A DNA stretch of 64,000 bases from Psychrobacter glacincola (GTDB lineage: Bacteria > Pseudomonadota > Gammaproteobacteria > Pseudomonadales > Moraxellaceae): assembly GCA_001411745.2 (NCBI GenBank), contig LIQB01000003.2:654353-718352 (forward strand), read 5' to 3'. Under the pieces are notes generated by a model that was not told the origin of the DNA, searched no databases, and worked only from the letters and a program-made list of their open reading frames with translations. Shown piece after piece: positions 1-8,514 of the stretch (position 1 is its first letter; each line of letters begins with the position of its first letter). Both the position numbers and the translations under genes were made by a program.

Positions 1-939
1 AGATTGAGTAAAGCGCTTGATTGCCCTACTATTTTTATGAAACGAGATGACAACACGGGACTGGCATTGGGTGGTAATAAAACCCGTAAGCTTGAATTTA
101 TCATGGGTGATGCCCTTGCTCAAGGTGCTGATTGCGTGATTACGGCAGGTGCCGCACAATCAAACCATTGTCGCCAAACTGCTGCCGCAGCGGCAAGCTT
201 GGGACTTGAATGCCATTTAGTATTGGGTGGAGAAGAACCCGAACAAACAAGTGGCAATCTTTTATTAGACAAAATTTTTGGATCGCATATTCACTGGGCA
301 GGCGCCAATCGTAAAGGAGAAGATATTCCTAAAATCGTTGAGCAATTAACAAAACAAGGCAAAAAACCATATGTCATACCCTATGGCGGCTCCAATGAGC
401 TGGGTGCTTTAGCGTTTGTAGAAGCTTTTAAAGAGTTGGAATCGCAACGCGAAAGCATGGACGTATTATTTACTCATATCGTTTTTGCTTCTAGCTCTGG
501 GGCAACACAAGCCGGTTTGATACTTGGCAAAAAAATACTTAACTCACCTGCGCATATTGTAGGTATCAATATAGATAAAGGTGAAACAGACAAAGTGCCT
601 TTTGATCAGTATACCGTCGCGCTTGCCAATAGCACGGCTTCCCTTATCGGTGCCGATCATCAGTTTTCAGAAACCGATTTAATACTCAACTCTGATTATG
701 TGGGCGAAGGCTATGGCGTGGTTGGTACATTAGAAAATGAAGCCATTGCGATGACAGCTCAAACAGAAGGCATACTTTTAGATCCTGTCTATACGGGTCG
801 TGCGATGGGCGGACTCATAGATATGATTCGGTCTGGCAAAATCAAGAAAACCGATCGTGTCTTATTTTGGCATACGGGCGGTGCACCAGCTTTATTTGCC
901 TACTCAAGTGACTTAGATATGATGAAAAGAAATGGATAA
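1..939 (+). CDS. dcyD: D-cysteine desulfhydrase / ACC deaminase family PLP enzyme, 5' partial
   Basis: Fold-type II PLP enzyme of the D-cysteine desulfhydrase/1-aminocyclopropane-1-carboxylate deaminase family. The DcyD reaction converts D-cysteine to pyruvate, sulfide and ammonia. The PLP-lysine motif GGNKTRKLEF lies near the start. It is followed by the glycine-rich AGAAQSNHCRQTAAAAA stretch, then YGGSN, and a C-terminal HTGG motif. Family members are about 330 residues and carry 20-30 residues before the IFMKRDD motif. Here only about 12 remain, and the frame is open to the window edge, so the true start is probably upstream. A TTG at position 4 is an unlikely start. The gene converges on modB with a 46-bp gap and no clear terminator. 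Desulfhydrase versus ACC deaminase activity cannot be separated by eye; desulfhydrase is favoured by overall resemblance. Confidence 0.8.
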   Translation, partial: RLSKALDCPTIFMKRDDNTGLALGGNKTRKLEFIMGDALAQGADCVITAGAAQSNHCRQTAAAAASLGLECHLVLGGEEPEQTSGNLLLDKIFGSHIHWAGANRKGEDIPKIVEQLTKQGKKPYVIPYGGSNELGALAFVEAFKELESQRESMDVLFTHIVFASSSGATQAGLILGKKILNSPAHIVGINIDKGETDKVPFDQYTVALANSTASLIGADHQFSETDLILNSDYVGEGYGVVGTLENEAIAMTAQTEGILLDPVYTGRAMGGLIDMIRSGKIKKTDRVLFWHTGGAPALFAYSSDLDMMKRNG

Positions 940-985
940 ATAAATTTTGACGCATTAACTCAAGCTATAGGTATTAACTGCAATC

Positions 986-1708
986 TTATGAGCGTTGATT
1001 CAGCCGGCTCACACTAGCAATCAGCGCCACCATAACCACTCCCATAATGATGAGAATCCCAGACATCATGTGCGCTGCCTCGTAATTTAGCGCCTCTACT
1101 TGCTCGTATATCGCAATCGAGACCACTTTAGTCTCATCGGATATACTACCCCCTATCATCAAAACCACACCAAACTCACCAATAGTATGGGCAAAACTTA
1201 TTAAGCTGCCGAGCACAATACCGACACGCGCTTGTGGCAGAGCGACTCTGAGAAACCGTTTGAAACGGCTTGGCTCCAATAAATGTGCCACTTCCATCAC
1301 GCTTTCTGGAATACGTAAAAATTGGGCGTAGACAGGCTGAATATAAAAAGGCAAAGAGTAAATAATCGAACCAATGACAAGACCTTCAAAGGTAAATATC
1401 AAGGGGCTGATATGATGTTCGCTAAGCCATTTACCAATACCGACACTAGGGCTTAACAGTAATAAAAGATAAAAGCCAATGACGGTAGGCGGCAAAACCA
1501 ATGGCATGGCAATGATGCCCATAAGCAAGACTTTAAGACGTGCCACAACTTGCATACGACTGGGCTTAGCGAGCCAATAAGCCACAGGCGTTGCGAACAG
1601 TAATAGACAAATGGTAGTGACACCAGCAAGCTTAATACTGACCCAAAATGGACTAAGCATATCGGACATAAGAGACTGGTCTATCATAATGTCACTGCTC
1701 GTTGCCAT
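986..1708 (-). CDS. modB: Molybdate ABC transporter permease ModB
   Basis: Inner-membrane permease of the molybdate importer, 240 residues, which is normal for ModB. It has about five hydrophobic segments. The cytoplasmic EAA loop that contacts the ATPase is visible around residues 138-170, from MEVAHLLEPSRFKRF to LPQARVGIVLGSL, followed by FAHTIGEFGVVLMIGG, a stretch typical of ModB. No modA or modC lies beside it: downstream is the convergent desulfhydrase gene and upstream a 378-bp gap and a lytic transglycosylase. The ModA and ModC partners must be elsewhere if the transporter works. There is no strong ribosome binding site at ATG 1708; ATGs at 1687 and 1669 are alternatives. Family assignment is secure, tungstate versus molybdate is not. 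Confidence 0.87.
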   Translation of the reverse strand: MATSSDIMIDQSLMSDMLSPFWVSIKLAGVTTICLLLFATPVAYWLAKPSRMQVVARLKVLLMGIIAMPLVLPPTVIGFYLLLLLSPSVGIGKWLSEHHISPLIFTFEGLVIGSIIYSLPFYIQPVYAQFLRIPESVMEVAHLLEPSRFKRFLRVALPQARVGIVLGSLISFAHTIGEFGVVLMIGGSISDETKVVSIAIYEQVEALNYEAAHMMSGILIIMGVVMVALIASVSRLNQRS

Positions 1709-1771
1709 TCGTTATGAGGATAAAGGATCTATTGTATCTAATATTAAAAGATTGAACAGACAAATATAATG

Positions 1772-1834
1772 CCAGCTCTTATAACCAGCTCTTATAAATA
1801 GCACGTTGATAAGTAAAGCACATTGATAAACAAA
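1772..1834. repeat. Two adjacent short tandem repeats upstream of modB
   Basis: The 13-bp unit CCAGCTCTTATAA occurs twice without a gap (1772-1784 and 1785-1797). Just after it, a 17-bp unit beginning GCACGTTGATAA occurs twice with a few mismatches (1801-1817 and 1818-1834). They look like replication-slippage duplications; no function is implied. Confidence 0.75.
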
Positions 1835-1932
1835 CAGTGTAGCGTTTATCAGTCACAGTATCAGCCTTCTTGTGTCCATATTATTTATTAAAACCTGACA
1901 AGATTATGGTCTGTTGAAAAATAATCATAGCG

Positions 1933-1973
1933 TAAAATAAAAAAGCACCCTAATAAGGTGCTTTTTTATTTTA
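1933..1973 (-). terminator. Rho-independent terminator of the lytic transglycosylase gene
   Basis: Arms 1933-1949 and 1957-1973 pair perfectly over 17 bp around a 7-nt loop, with core AAAAAAGCACC/GGTGCTTTTTT. It lies about 115 bp past the stop of the minus-strand gene. The A and T runs on both sides would also let it work on the plus strand. Confidence 0.85.
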
Positions 1974-2086
1974 TTCACTAAGCTCATCGTATTAAATATT
2001 ACCGTCAAAAATGATGGTTAAAAAATTTCTTTTAACACGCTAATATGAGAATTAATACGAGTCAAAAAAAGTTCTATCAACCTGCT

Positions 2087-3391
2087 TCACCACGAAGCTA
2101 ACGATGACGCACTACGCTGAGTAATAAAGCCGTCTGGAGTCTGACCATTGTCTGCTTGCCAGCGCTGGAACGCCAACCGAGTATTGGTACCCACGATACC
2201 GTCAGCGCCTTTAGTATCATAGCCTGAGTTGGTCAAACGCTGCTGTAAATTTCGTACTTGAGCTGTGGATAATGGACGCTCATAACGCGGCCATGATTTC
2301 TGTAACCCGCCTTGTCCAGCAAGCGCTTTACCCAACAAGCTGACACCTAGCGCATAGCTCGATGAATTATTATAAACTTTGATCACATCAAAGTTTGGAC
2401 TGAGTAGCAGCACTGGACCATCCTTGCCAGCTGGTAGCCACAGCTCCATTTCGGTATTGGCATCCAAATAAACATCAGCTATCGTATCAACACCCATCGC
2501 CGCCCATCTCGCGGCAGGCTGCTTACTACCAACCATGGAGTAATCGAATGAGGCAGGAATGGTCGCTTCGTAAAATGGCGCTAGACCTCGCACCCAACCT
2601 GAGTTGCTCAAATAATTAGCTGTGGACGCCAGTGCATCGCCCGTTGCCCACGGATTACGGTGACCATTACCATCGCCATCCACTCCGTGCTTCAGCCAAG
2701 TATCGGGGATAAACTGCGTCTGCCCCATGCCGCCTGCCCAAGAACCATCGAGCTGCGACCAAGACACATCACCGCGCTGCAATAACGTCGCTAATGACAA
2801 CAACTGAGTTTCGGCAAATTCTTGGCGACGACCATCATAAGCCAGACTCGCAAGTGAGCTTGGTATGCTGCTATTACCCGTCACCACGCCGTATGACGAC
2901 TCCATGCCCCAAATGGCAGCGATTATTTCTGCATTGACACCGTACTGCGATTCTAATTGCGACAAAAATGCCCGTTGCTCGGCAAACTTACGCTTACCAG
3001 TACTCACACGCCCATCAGATACGGCAGAATCGACGTATTCCCATGGCATCTTAGAAAACTCTGGCTGTCCTGAGTCAAGTGAGATGACTTGCTGATTTAA
3101 ATAAGCGGTATCAAGTAAACGGCGCACCGTCGCTGCATCATGGCCTGATGAAATCGCCCGCATAGAAAAATCCGACTTCCAATCAGAAAAACTGTTATAG
3201 CTTGGCTTTGCCACTGGCTGCGGCTTGATGACAGGCTTCGGTGCTGGCTTCACTTGAATGGTTTGAGTTTGGGTAATCTGAACGTTGCCTTGACGCACAG
3301 GCTTGCTAGGTTTTTGCATTGCCTGTTGGCTGGTACACCCAACCATCACTAACGCAGGAAACAGAGCAAGATATTGTTTTTTTAACATCAT
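2087..3391 (-). CDS. Lytic murein transglycosylase (MltB-like, GH103) with peptidoglycan-binding domain
   Basis: Outer-membrane-anchored enzyme that cleaves the MurNAc-GlcNAc bond of peptidoglycan to give 1,6-anhydro ends. Residues 1-19 form a lipoprotein signal with lipobox VMVGC (Cys19). A Pro/Lys/Gln-rich linker follows to about residue 65, then the SLT_2 catalytic domain at about 70-360. The probable catalytic glutamate is Glu164 in WGMESSYG, and GGMGQTQFIP is a further family signature. Residues about 373-432 are a PG_binding_1 domain (VRNLQQRLTNSGY, DGIVGTNTRLAFQ). At 434 residues the gene is full length. It follows the surE–nlpD genes in the same direction with a 139-bp gap and has its own terminator. 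The mltB-type family is clear; the exact paralogue within it is not. Confidence 0.88.
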   Translation of the reverse strand: MMLKKQYLALFPALVMVGCTSQQAMQKPSKPVRQGNVQITQTQTIQVKPAPKPVIKPQPVAKPSYNSFSDWKSDFSMRAISSGHDAATVRRLLDTAYLNQQVISLDSGQPEFSKMPWEYVDSAVSDGRVSTGKRKFAEQRAFLSQLESQYGVNAEIIAAIWGMESSYGVVTGNSSIPSSLASLAYDGRRQEFAETQLLSLATLLQRGDVSWSQLDGSWAGGMGQTQFIPDTWLKHGVDGDGNGHRNPWATGDALASTANYLSNSGWVRGLAPFYEATIPASFDYSMVGSKQPAARWAAMGVDTIADVYLDANTEMELWLPAGKDGPVLLLSPNFDVIKVYNNSSSYALGVSLLGKALAGQGGLQKSWPRYERPLSTAQVRNLQQRLTNSGYDTKGADGIVGTNTRLAFQRWQADNGQTPDGFITQRSASSLASW

Positions 3392-3530
3392 AAAATTCTC
3401 AAGTATGAATAAGTAAAGCGACTCAAATAAACCGATTTAGTTAAGGTGGCTTTATTCAAACACTCTGAAATTCAAGCGCTCTGAATAAAGCCACTAAACT
3501 TGCCAAATCAGTCAAAACTTGGCATCACGT

Positions 3531-4325
3531 TTAACGCCCTAGTACCGCACGTGGATCAATAGGATTGCCATTTAAGCGCACTTGGAACTCTAAGCCGACC
3601 TGATTGGTTTGGCCACTGTTACCCATGTTTGCAATGCGCTGACCGCGCTGTACAGCATCGCCTTCTTTGACCAGTAGCTGACTATTATGCGCATAAGCGG
3701 TGATGTAATTATCACTATGACGAATCATAATAAGATTGCCATACTCTGGCAAACCATCGCCCGAGTACAGTACCGTGCCAGATTGGCTAGCAAGTACTGG
3801 ATCACCGATATTACCAGCAAACCACATACCCATCGTGCCCGCTGCCGCATCAAAGTTACGGGTCACTTGATTGCGACTTGGATATTCATAGCCTGACGTT
3901 GCGTTAGCCGTCACTTCGTATACAGGGTTTTGTGAGCTATTATTAGGCACGCTCGTTACAGGTGGTCTGTACGTTGGCTGTGTCGTTGTAGGCGCGTTAT
4001 AACGATTGTTATCGGCTGGCGTACCTTGCCACAGCTTAAGCCATTGACCACTATAAATCGTATACTTGCTGTCCAAACCATTGAGCGAACCGATTTGACG
4101 GTAACTGAGACGATAGCGCTCAGCAATCTGGCTGACCGTATCGCCACGCTGTACGCGATGGTAGTTAGGAACGCCTTGTGCATTGGTAATAATCTTCGGT
4201 CCCGCTTGGTTGGCTGATTGGTAAGTAGGCTTGGTTGCACAGCCCACCATCGTTAACGTTGCTGCTGTTAAAGTACCTATCAATGCCACTGTTGCAAAGC
4301 GCGATCCAGCAATAAGCTTCTTCAT
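3531..4325 (-). CDS. nlpD: NlpD-like lipoprotein with LysM and M23 (LytM) domains
   Basis: Envelope lipoprotein of the NlpD family, which activates cell-wall amidases at the division septum. I prefer ATG 4325, preceded by AGGAAA, which gives a lipoprotein signal with lipobox MVGC (Cys29). An upstream GTG at 4355 has AAGGAG but too close, and would add ten residues before the signal. LysM occupies about residues 56-99 (VQRGDTVSQIAERY ... YSGQWLKLW). The M23 domain is at about 165-260. Its zinc ligands look lost: the first His/Asp motif reads MWFAGNIGD and the usual HLHFE motif reads VGLEFQ. This fits a non-catalytic activator such as NlpD or EnvC. It lies downstream of surE, the usual neighbour of nlpD; no pcm or rpoS is seen here. 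Confidence 0.85.
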   Translation of the reverse strand: MKKLIAGSRFATVALIGTLTAATLTMVGCATKPTYQSANQAGPKIITNAQGVPNYHRVQRGDTVSQIAERYRLSYRQIGSLNGLDSKYTIYSGQWLKLWQGTPADNNRYNAPTTTQPTYRPPVTSVPNNSSQNPVYEVTANATSGYEYPSRNQVTRNFDAAAGTMGMWFAGNIGDPVLASQSGTVLYSGDGLPEYGNLIMIRHSDNYITAYAHNSQLLVKEGDAVQRGQRIANMGNSGQTNQVGLEFQVRLNGNPIDPRAVLGR

Positions 4326-4581
4326 ACAAGATTTCCTATTCTTTATGTTACTCACAAACTCCTTGTGTTACTCACAAGCATTTTGCTAACTTTTATACCG
4401 TTTAGTATTTAGTATTTGGCAAATACCATTATCAATCATTCGATAGTAAACCATTTTTTAAGGCGTGTCCTCATTTTGAAAATGGTGATAAAAATGAGAT
4501 AAATGGCAGCCAAATAACAAAAATAGCGCAGATAATATCAGGATATTGACCAGCTGTTTGACGCATTTTGGCAGCGTAAAT

Positions 4582-5401
4582 TTATAGCATTAACGCCGAC
4601 AGCGTTTTAAGCGTGTCTGCTAGCGTATGATGCAGGCGCACTGGCGATAGACTAATATAACCCGCCGCTACCGCTTGATCATCCGTCAGATCTGTTGTGG
4701 AGGACTGCAAACCTTCAGTTTCTAATGGCAACTCATGTGGGCATTTACGTAGCGACAACCAATAAGCATCACGCCCACGTGGATCGACCACATGATGTAC
4801 AGGACGCGCAATCTGACGGTGCCCTAACGCCGTTATTTTCCGACCTTTGATCTCATCAGCACTATCCACATCAGGAATATTAACGTTTAATACATGATAG
4901 GGCAAATTTTTGCAAGCATCTAATATCGGTGTTTCTATCAATAATTTAACAATTTCAGCTGCCGCCATTTGATAATGACTGGTCTGCTCTTGCTTTTCTC
5001 CTTTGACGCTGCCGCCCACTAGGGAGGTCGCAATGGCAGGTATTCCAAAGAGCTGTGCGGTTAATGCAAGCACCAAAGGTACCCGAAAATAAAACGTCTT
5101 GACCAAGATTGGCACCAGAATTGATACCAGTAATCACACTATCAAAACGCGTATCAGGATACAACTCATGCAATGCCAAATGTACACAATCCGCAGGCGA
5201 GCCATTTACCGCTATAAAACCAGAATCCAATTGATGAGTATATAATGGCATCGATAGGCTCAAAGCACTCGCGCAGCCACTTTGCTCACTGTTTGGCGCA
5301 ACCACTACCACCTCTGCAATAGCAGACAGGGCTTGATATAATGCTAATAACCCTGGTGCATAAACCCCATCATCATTACTAATTAAAAATTTCATTTTCA
5401 C
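4582..5401 (-). pseudogene. surE: surE, 5'-nucleotidase/polyphosphatase, interrupted by a single-base frameshift
   Basis: SurE is a survival protein that dephosphorylates nucleoside monophosphates. The N-terminal part (5401 down to about 5070) has the metal-site motif SNDDGVYAPG, then NSEQSG and GINSGANLGQDVLFSGT. The C-terminal part (4582 to about 5067), with LTAQLFGIPAIATS and IPDV, is in the next frame. Dropping one A from the AA pair at 5068-5069 joins the halves as SGTFGA-ALTAQLFG, matching the family, and gives one 272-residue protein. As written, the first frame runs on to a stop near 4955 and yields a 148-residue product lacking about half of the enzyme. There are no other lesions, so a recent mutation or a sequence error is equally possible. 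Confidence 0.85.
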
Positions 5402-6024
5402 TCAATATACTCATTAATGACCGCCTGTCCACTTATGAACTTTAGCCGCATAAAATTGCTATAATCAGACCCGAAAATGGTGGTTAGATTGTGTGATTGT
5501 ACTGTTGATGCTGATATCTACATTGGCTTTTTCTGCATAAACAGTATTTATACACAGCATTTGGCAAGCGTCAAATGGTAGCTGAATTTACTATAAAAGT
5601 TAAAAAAGCCATACCGCTATCAAAGTAAAATGACACTGTGTTTATATCACAGCATGCATATGAAAAAATTGATAGAGCAAAACGCGGATGCCACCATAAT
5701 TTTGGGCGATTATACCCTAATAATACGCTGACACGAACCCAGTCTTTGCGCATAATCCATCCAATTCATAATTTTATCTTTATGATATCTGCATCAATAA
5801 CAGCAAAAAAACTTGGCGTGACGTTACAATAGGCAACACCTTACAACAATACAAACTTATATTTTTATGCTGACGTAACTTATGAGTCTATGCTGCTGAT
5901 ATGTTGCTCAAAAAGAGCTTTGGCTCACAAGATATCTACACATAAATCAATATTTTATGTGACTTTTGTTTTTTTACCCATTAACATATCACCATTAATT
6001 AAAGATAAGCGAGTGTAATACTGC
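5402..6024. other. Intergenic region with no supported gene
   Basis: This 623-bp AT-rich region separates surE from the secreted protein gene at 6025. Short overlapping reading frames of 60-64 codons on both strands (5571-5832) lack recognisable domains and ribosome binding sites. A TATAAT at 5460-5465 reads rightward but has no clear partner hexamer. I see nothing else I can support. Confidence 0.5.
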
Positions 6025-6462
6025 ATGAAAAATCAATCGATATTATCTATAGCTTCTGTGATAGCAAAGACGGCGTCCAAAATTAGTCTTGCAGGACTGG
6101 TAACGTCCGTTGCCATGCTGTCTCAAGCATCCTTTGCGGCGAATAATTCTGCTACAACTATACCTCTAGATATGTCTGGCATCAATGTTACTAAGCATGA
6201 AATTGCGGTCATGCAAGTGCTATCAGAGATATGTCCACCGATGCTCAATGGCAAACAAAAACAGCGCTTTTATAAATCTTATAACGTGCAGCTTCACGAG
6301 TTGATGCCGTCTTTAGAAGATCCAAAAGCAGCGATTCAATATCTATCCACTCAGCAAGATTATCGCCAGATATTACAAGGCATTCGTAGCTGGACAATGG
6401 GCTTCTCTAAACAAGACAACAAAGCTCTATGCGAAGATTTGGCGAATGCTGAATACCAGTAG
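6025..6462 (+). CDS. Small secreted protein of unknown function
   Basis: 145 residues with a long cleavable signal peptide: a basic n-region, a hydrophobic stretch at about residues 19-33, and probable cleavage after ASFA near residue 38. The mature part of about 107 residues is mostly helical in appearance. It contains two cysteines, one in SEICPPML and one in ALCEDLAN near the C-terminus, which could pair in the periplasm. No catalytic motif is visible. It may belong to a small secreted family seen in Moraxellaceae (MCR_0457-like), but that is unverified recollection. The ribosome binding site is weak. It appears monocistronic, with long gaps on both sides. Confidence 0.7.
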   Translation: MKNQSILSIASVIAKTASKISLAGLVTSVAMLSQASFAANNSATTIPLDMSGINVTKHEIAVMQVLSEICPPMLNGKQKQRFYKSYNVQLHELMPSLEDPKAAIQYLSTQQDYRQILQGIRSWTMGFSKQDNKALCEDLANAEYQ

Positions 6463-6594
6463 TGGATCATCATAATTAAGCTCAACAATTACAACATTAT
6501 AATTGGCTTACTTATCATACATCCTATCGTCTCCCCTACAATAAATATGCCCCAGTATTGATTCTAAATTGATAAAGTCAGCTATAATTAATGA

Positions 6595-6738
6595 CAATAA
6601 ATCATGGCATTATCTGTCTTGGAACATTGAATATGGGCTATTTAGCGACAACTTGTAAGCTTGTTCATCAGGCTTATAAGTAACAAAAAAGCTTACGGTC
6701 ATTCTGTTGGTATAAACAGAATGACCGTAAGCTTTTTT
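6595..6738 (+). ncRNA. Candidate small RNA ending at a strong terminator
   Basis: A TATAAT at 6583-6588, with TTGATT 19 bp upstream (6558-6563), would start a transcript near 6595. It would end at the terminator at 6685-6738, giving an RNA of about 140 nt. Within it there is only a 16-codon frame (ATG 6632) without a good ribosome binding site. The 19-bp hexamer spacing is longer than ideal. The alternative is that the terminator simply ends the upstream 6025-6462 transcript. Confidence 0.3.
6685..6738 (+). terminator. Perfect 24-bp stem terminator
   Basis: Arms 6685-6708 and 6715-6738 are perfectly complementary over 24 bp around a 6-nt loop (GGTATA). The arms begin with six A and end with six T, so termination could occur in both directions. 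It is unusually long for an intrinsic terminator. Confidence 0.85.
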
Positions 6739-7038
6739 ATGACAGTCGAATTATTTCTATTCAAGGCACTGTGGCAGTATTAGTCTGAGCAAACGTTTAC
6801 TTCTTACTACTCTTTCTTTTTAATCGGGTCTTTTTTTGCATTTATCGATTCCCCATCGGTTGGCATTTTGCTAAGATAAGGCGTTAATTTTATGTCTGTC
6901 GCTCAGCCATCACCACTCTTATTAATACATTGTTTTTAAACAGAATGTTTAAGACAGGCTACTTAAAATGATGCATAAGATTTAGTGCAAGGTACAAGCG
7001 GTAGATACATTTGGTTTCATGATGCGGTGTAACGATAT

Positions 7039-8205
7039 ATGACAGTAAAGCGTGTAAAAAATCAGCTGGTGCAGCTGGTAGTCGGTGTGAGTATCTCTAT
7101 GAGTGCAGTGATGGCAAACGCAGCCATCCAGCCGCCTGAGATGGATAATACCGCCTATGTATTGATGGATTATAATACTGGTGAGATTTTGGCACAAAAG
7201 AACGCCAATGAGTCGCTACCGCCAGCGTCTTTGACAAAAATGATGACCAGTTACATCATTGAGCAGCGCTTAGCATCAGGCGACCTCAAAGAAGATGACC
7301 AAGTCATAATGAGTCCAAATGCTTGGTGTCGTGGTAGTAGCAGCCAGTCTTGCATGTATGTGCCGGTAAATAAATCTGCGAGTGTTATCGACATGCTACG
7401 CGGTATTATTATCCAATCAGGTAATGATGCCTCAAAAGCTATGGCGGAGCATATCGCTGGTAGCGAAGCCTCATTTGCTATCTTGATGAATGAGCAAGCA
7501 GAAAAGCTTGGTATGAAAAATACCCATTTCGTCAACTCTACGGGTATGCCTGACGAAGGGCATGAGGCATCAGCACTAGATTTAGCCAAATTGTCACGTG
7601 CTATTATCAAGAATAGCGGCGACTATTATGGTATTTATGCAGAAAAAGAGTTCACCTATAACGGTATTACTCAAGGTAACCGTAATGCTCTACTTGCAAC
7701 CGATCCAACCGTTGATGGTTTAAAAACTGGCCACACTGATGCCGCAGGCTATTGCTTAGCAGCTTCAAGCAATCGTGATGGCATGCGCTTGATTTCTGTG
7801 ATTATGGGAACAGAGAGCCAGCAAGCACGTGCCGATCAATCACGTGAGCTGCTCAACTGGGGCTTTGGCCACTTCACTACTGTCACCAAAGCACCTGCTG
7901 GACAATTCGTCAGCAAAGTTCCAGTCTGGTTCGGTGAAGCTGATGAAGTCGAACTAGTCACTGCGGATAATTTGCAAATTCTAACCAGCAAAACGCAAAA
8001 AAATAAAATCACGACTGTGGTAGATATTCCTGAGAGCCTAGAAGCACCCATCAAAAAAGGTCAAGAAATTGGCAAAATGATGGCGGTTATTGATGGTAAA
8101 GCGGTGGCTTCAGTGCCTATTATAGCGACCAGTGATATCGAGCAGTCAGGCTTTATGAGCCGCACTTGGCAGCGTGTCGTACGTTGGGCACAAAATCTGT
8201 TTTAG
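7039..8205 (+). CDS. dacC: D-alanyl-D-alanine carboxypeptidase, PBP5/6 type
   Basis: Periplasmic, inner-membrane-associated low-molecular-weight penicillin-binding protein. It removes the terminal D-Ala from peptidoglycan pentapeptides. It has a signal peptide ending at about ANAA (residue 29). All three active-site motifs are present: SLTK at 64-67, SGN at 127-129 and KTG at 229-231. A PBP5 C-terminal β domain follows at about 280-370, and a C-terminal segment (MSRTWQRVVRWAQNLF) looks like the amphipathic membrane anchor. Length 388 is normal. Two cysteines in the NAWCRGSSSQSC loop near residues 97-105 might form a disulfide. It is followed by its own terminator. Whether it is the dacA or dacC homologue cannot be decided. 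Confidence 0.9.
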   Translation: MTVKRVKNQLVQLVVGVSISMSAVMANAAIQPPEMDNTAYVLMDYNTGEILAQKNANESLPPASLTKMMTSYIIEQRLASGDLKEDDQVIMSPNAWCRGSSSQSCMYVPVNKSASVIDMLRGIIIQSGNDASKAMAEHIAGSEASFAILMNEQAEKLGMKNTHFVNSTGMPDEGHEASALDLAKLSRAIIKNSGDYYGIYAEKEFTYNGITQGNRNALLATDPTVDGLKTGHTDAAGYCLAASSNRDGMRLISVIMGTESQQARADQSRELLNWGFGHFTTVTKAPAGQFVSKVPVWFGEADEVELVTADNLQILTSKTQKNKITTVVDIPESLEAPIKKGQEIGKMMAVIDGKAVASVPIIATSDIEQSGFMSRTWQRVVRWAQNLF

Positions 8206-8514
8206 AGAATATTAGTAAAAGCTATTTTTCAAGAACATTACTGACAAAAAAGACGCCTCAAAACGGGGCGTCTTTTTTATGTCCTCAGTCACCGCACAGA
8301 TTTTATTATTGCTATTAAGTAGTGTCATCATCAGACTGTGATAAACACTGATTTATTAGAATTAGCAGGTTTGCTCTCGTTCATCATATTTTTCAAATTA
8401 AAAGCAAGCACCTTTGTCGAAAATACGATGTTCGAAACTATTTACAGTAAATGAGAGGCAACGGAGTACATTAAACGAGGTTAGTACGGTAAGCGTGACA
8501 AATATTTCGATCTA
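8206..8514. other. Intergenic region between convergent genes
   Basis: 309 bp between the convergent carboxypeptidase and histidine kinase genes. It holds the terminator at 8246-8278; I see nothing else to support. Confidence 0.6.
8246..8278 (+). terminator. Terminator of the carboxypeptidase gene
   Basis: Arms 8246-8257 (AAAAAAGACGCC) and 8267-8278 (GGCGTCTTTTTT) pair perfectly around a 9-nt loop, 40 bp after the stop codon. It can act on both strands. Confidence 0.85.

Larger units (their letters stand above)
1709..2086. other. Intergenic region between modB and the lytic transglycosylase gene
   Basis: 378 bp with no supported gene. It holds a long bidirectional-looking terminator (1933-1973) and two short tandem repeats (1772-1834). 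The promoter of modB should lie in the 1709-1900 part, but I could not place its elements convincingly. Confidence 0.6.
6463..7038. other. Intergenic region with candidate small RNA
   Basis: 576 bp between the secreted protein gene and the carboxypeptidase gene. It contains a TATAAT promoter-like hexamer (6583-6588), a very strong terminator (6685-6738) and no protein gene longer than about 25 codons. The remainder, 6739-7038, should contain the carboxypeptidase promoter, which I could not assign. Confidence 0.55.

Noticed and set aside
4-939. TTG at position 4 as the start of the desulfhydrase gene
   Set aside because: It would remove the N-terminal segment found in the family; the frame is open to the window edge, so the gene is better treated as 5' truncated.
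5571-5832. Overlapping reading frames of about 60 codons on both strands between surE and the secreted protein gene
   Set aside because: No ribosome binding site, no domain-like composition, and mutual overlap on opposite strands.
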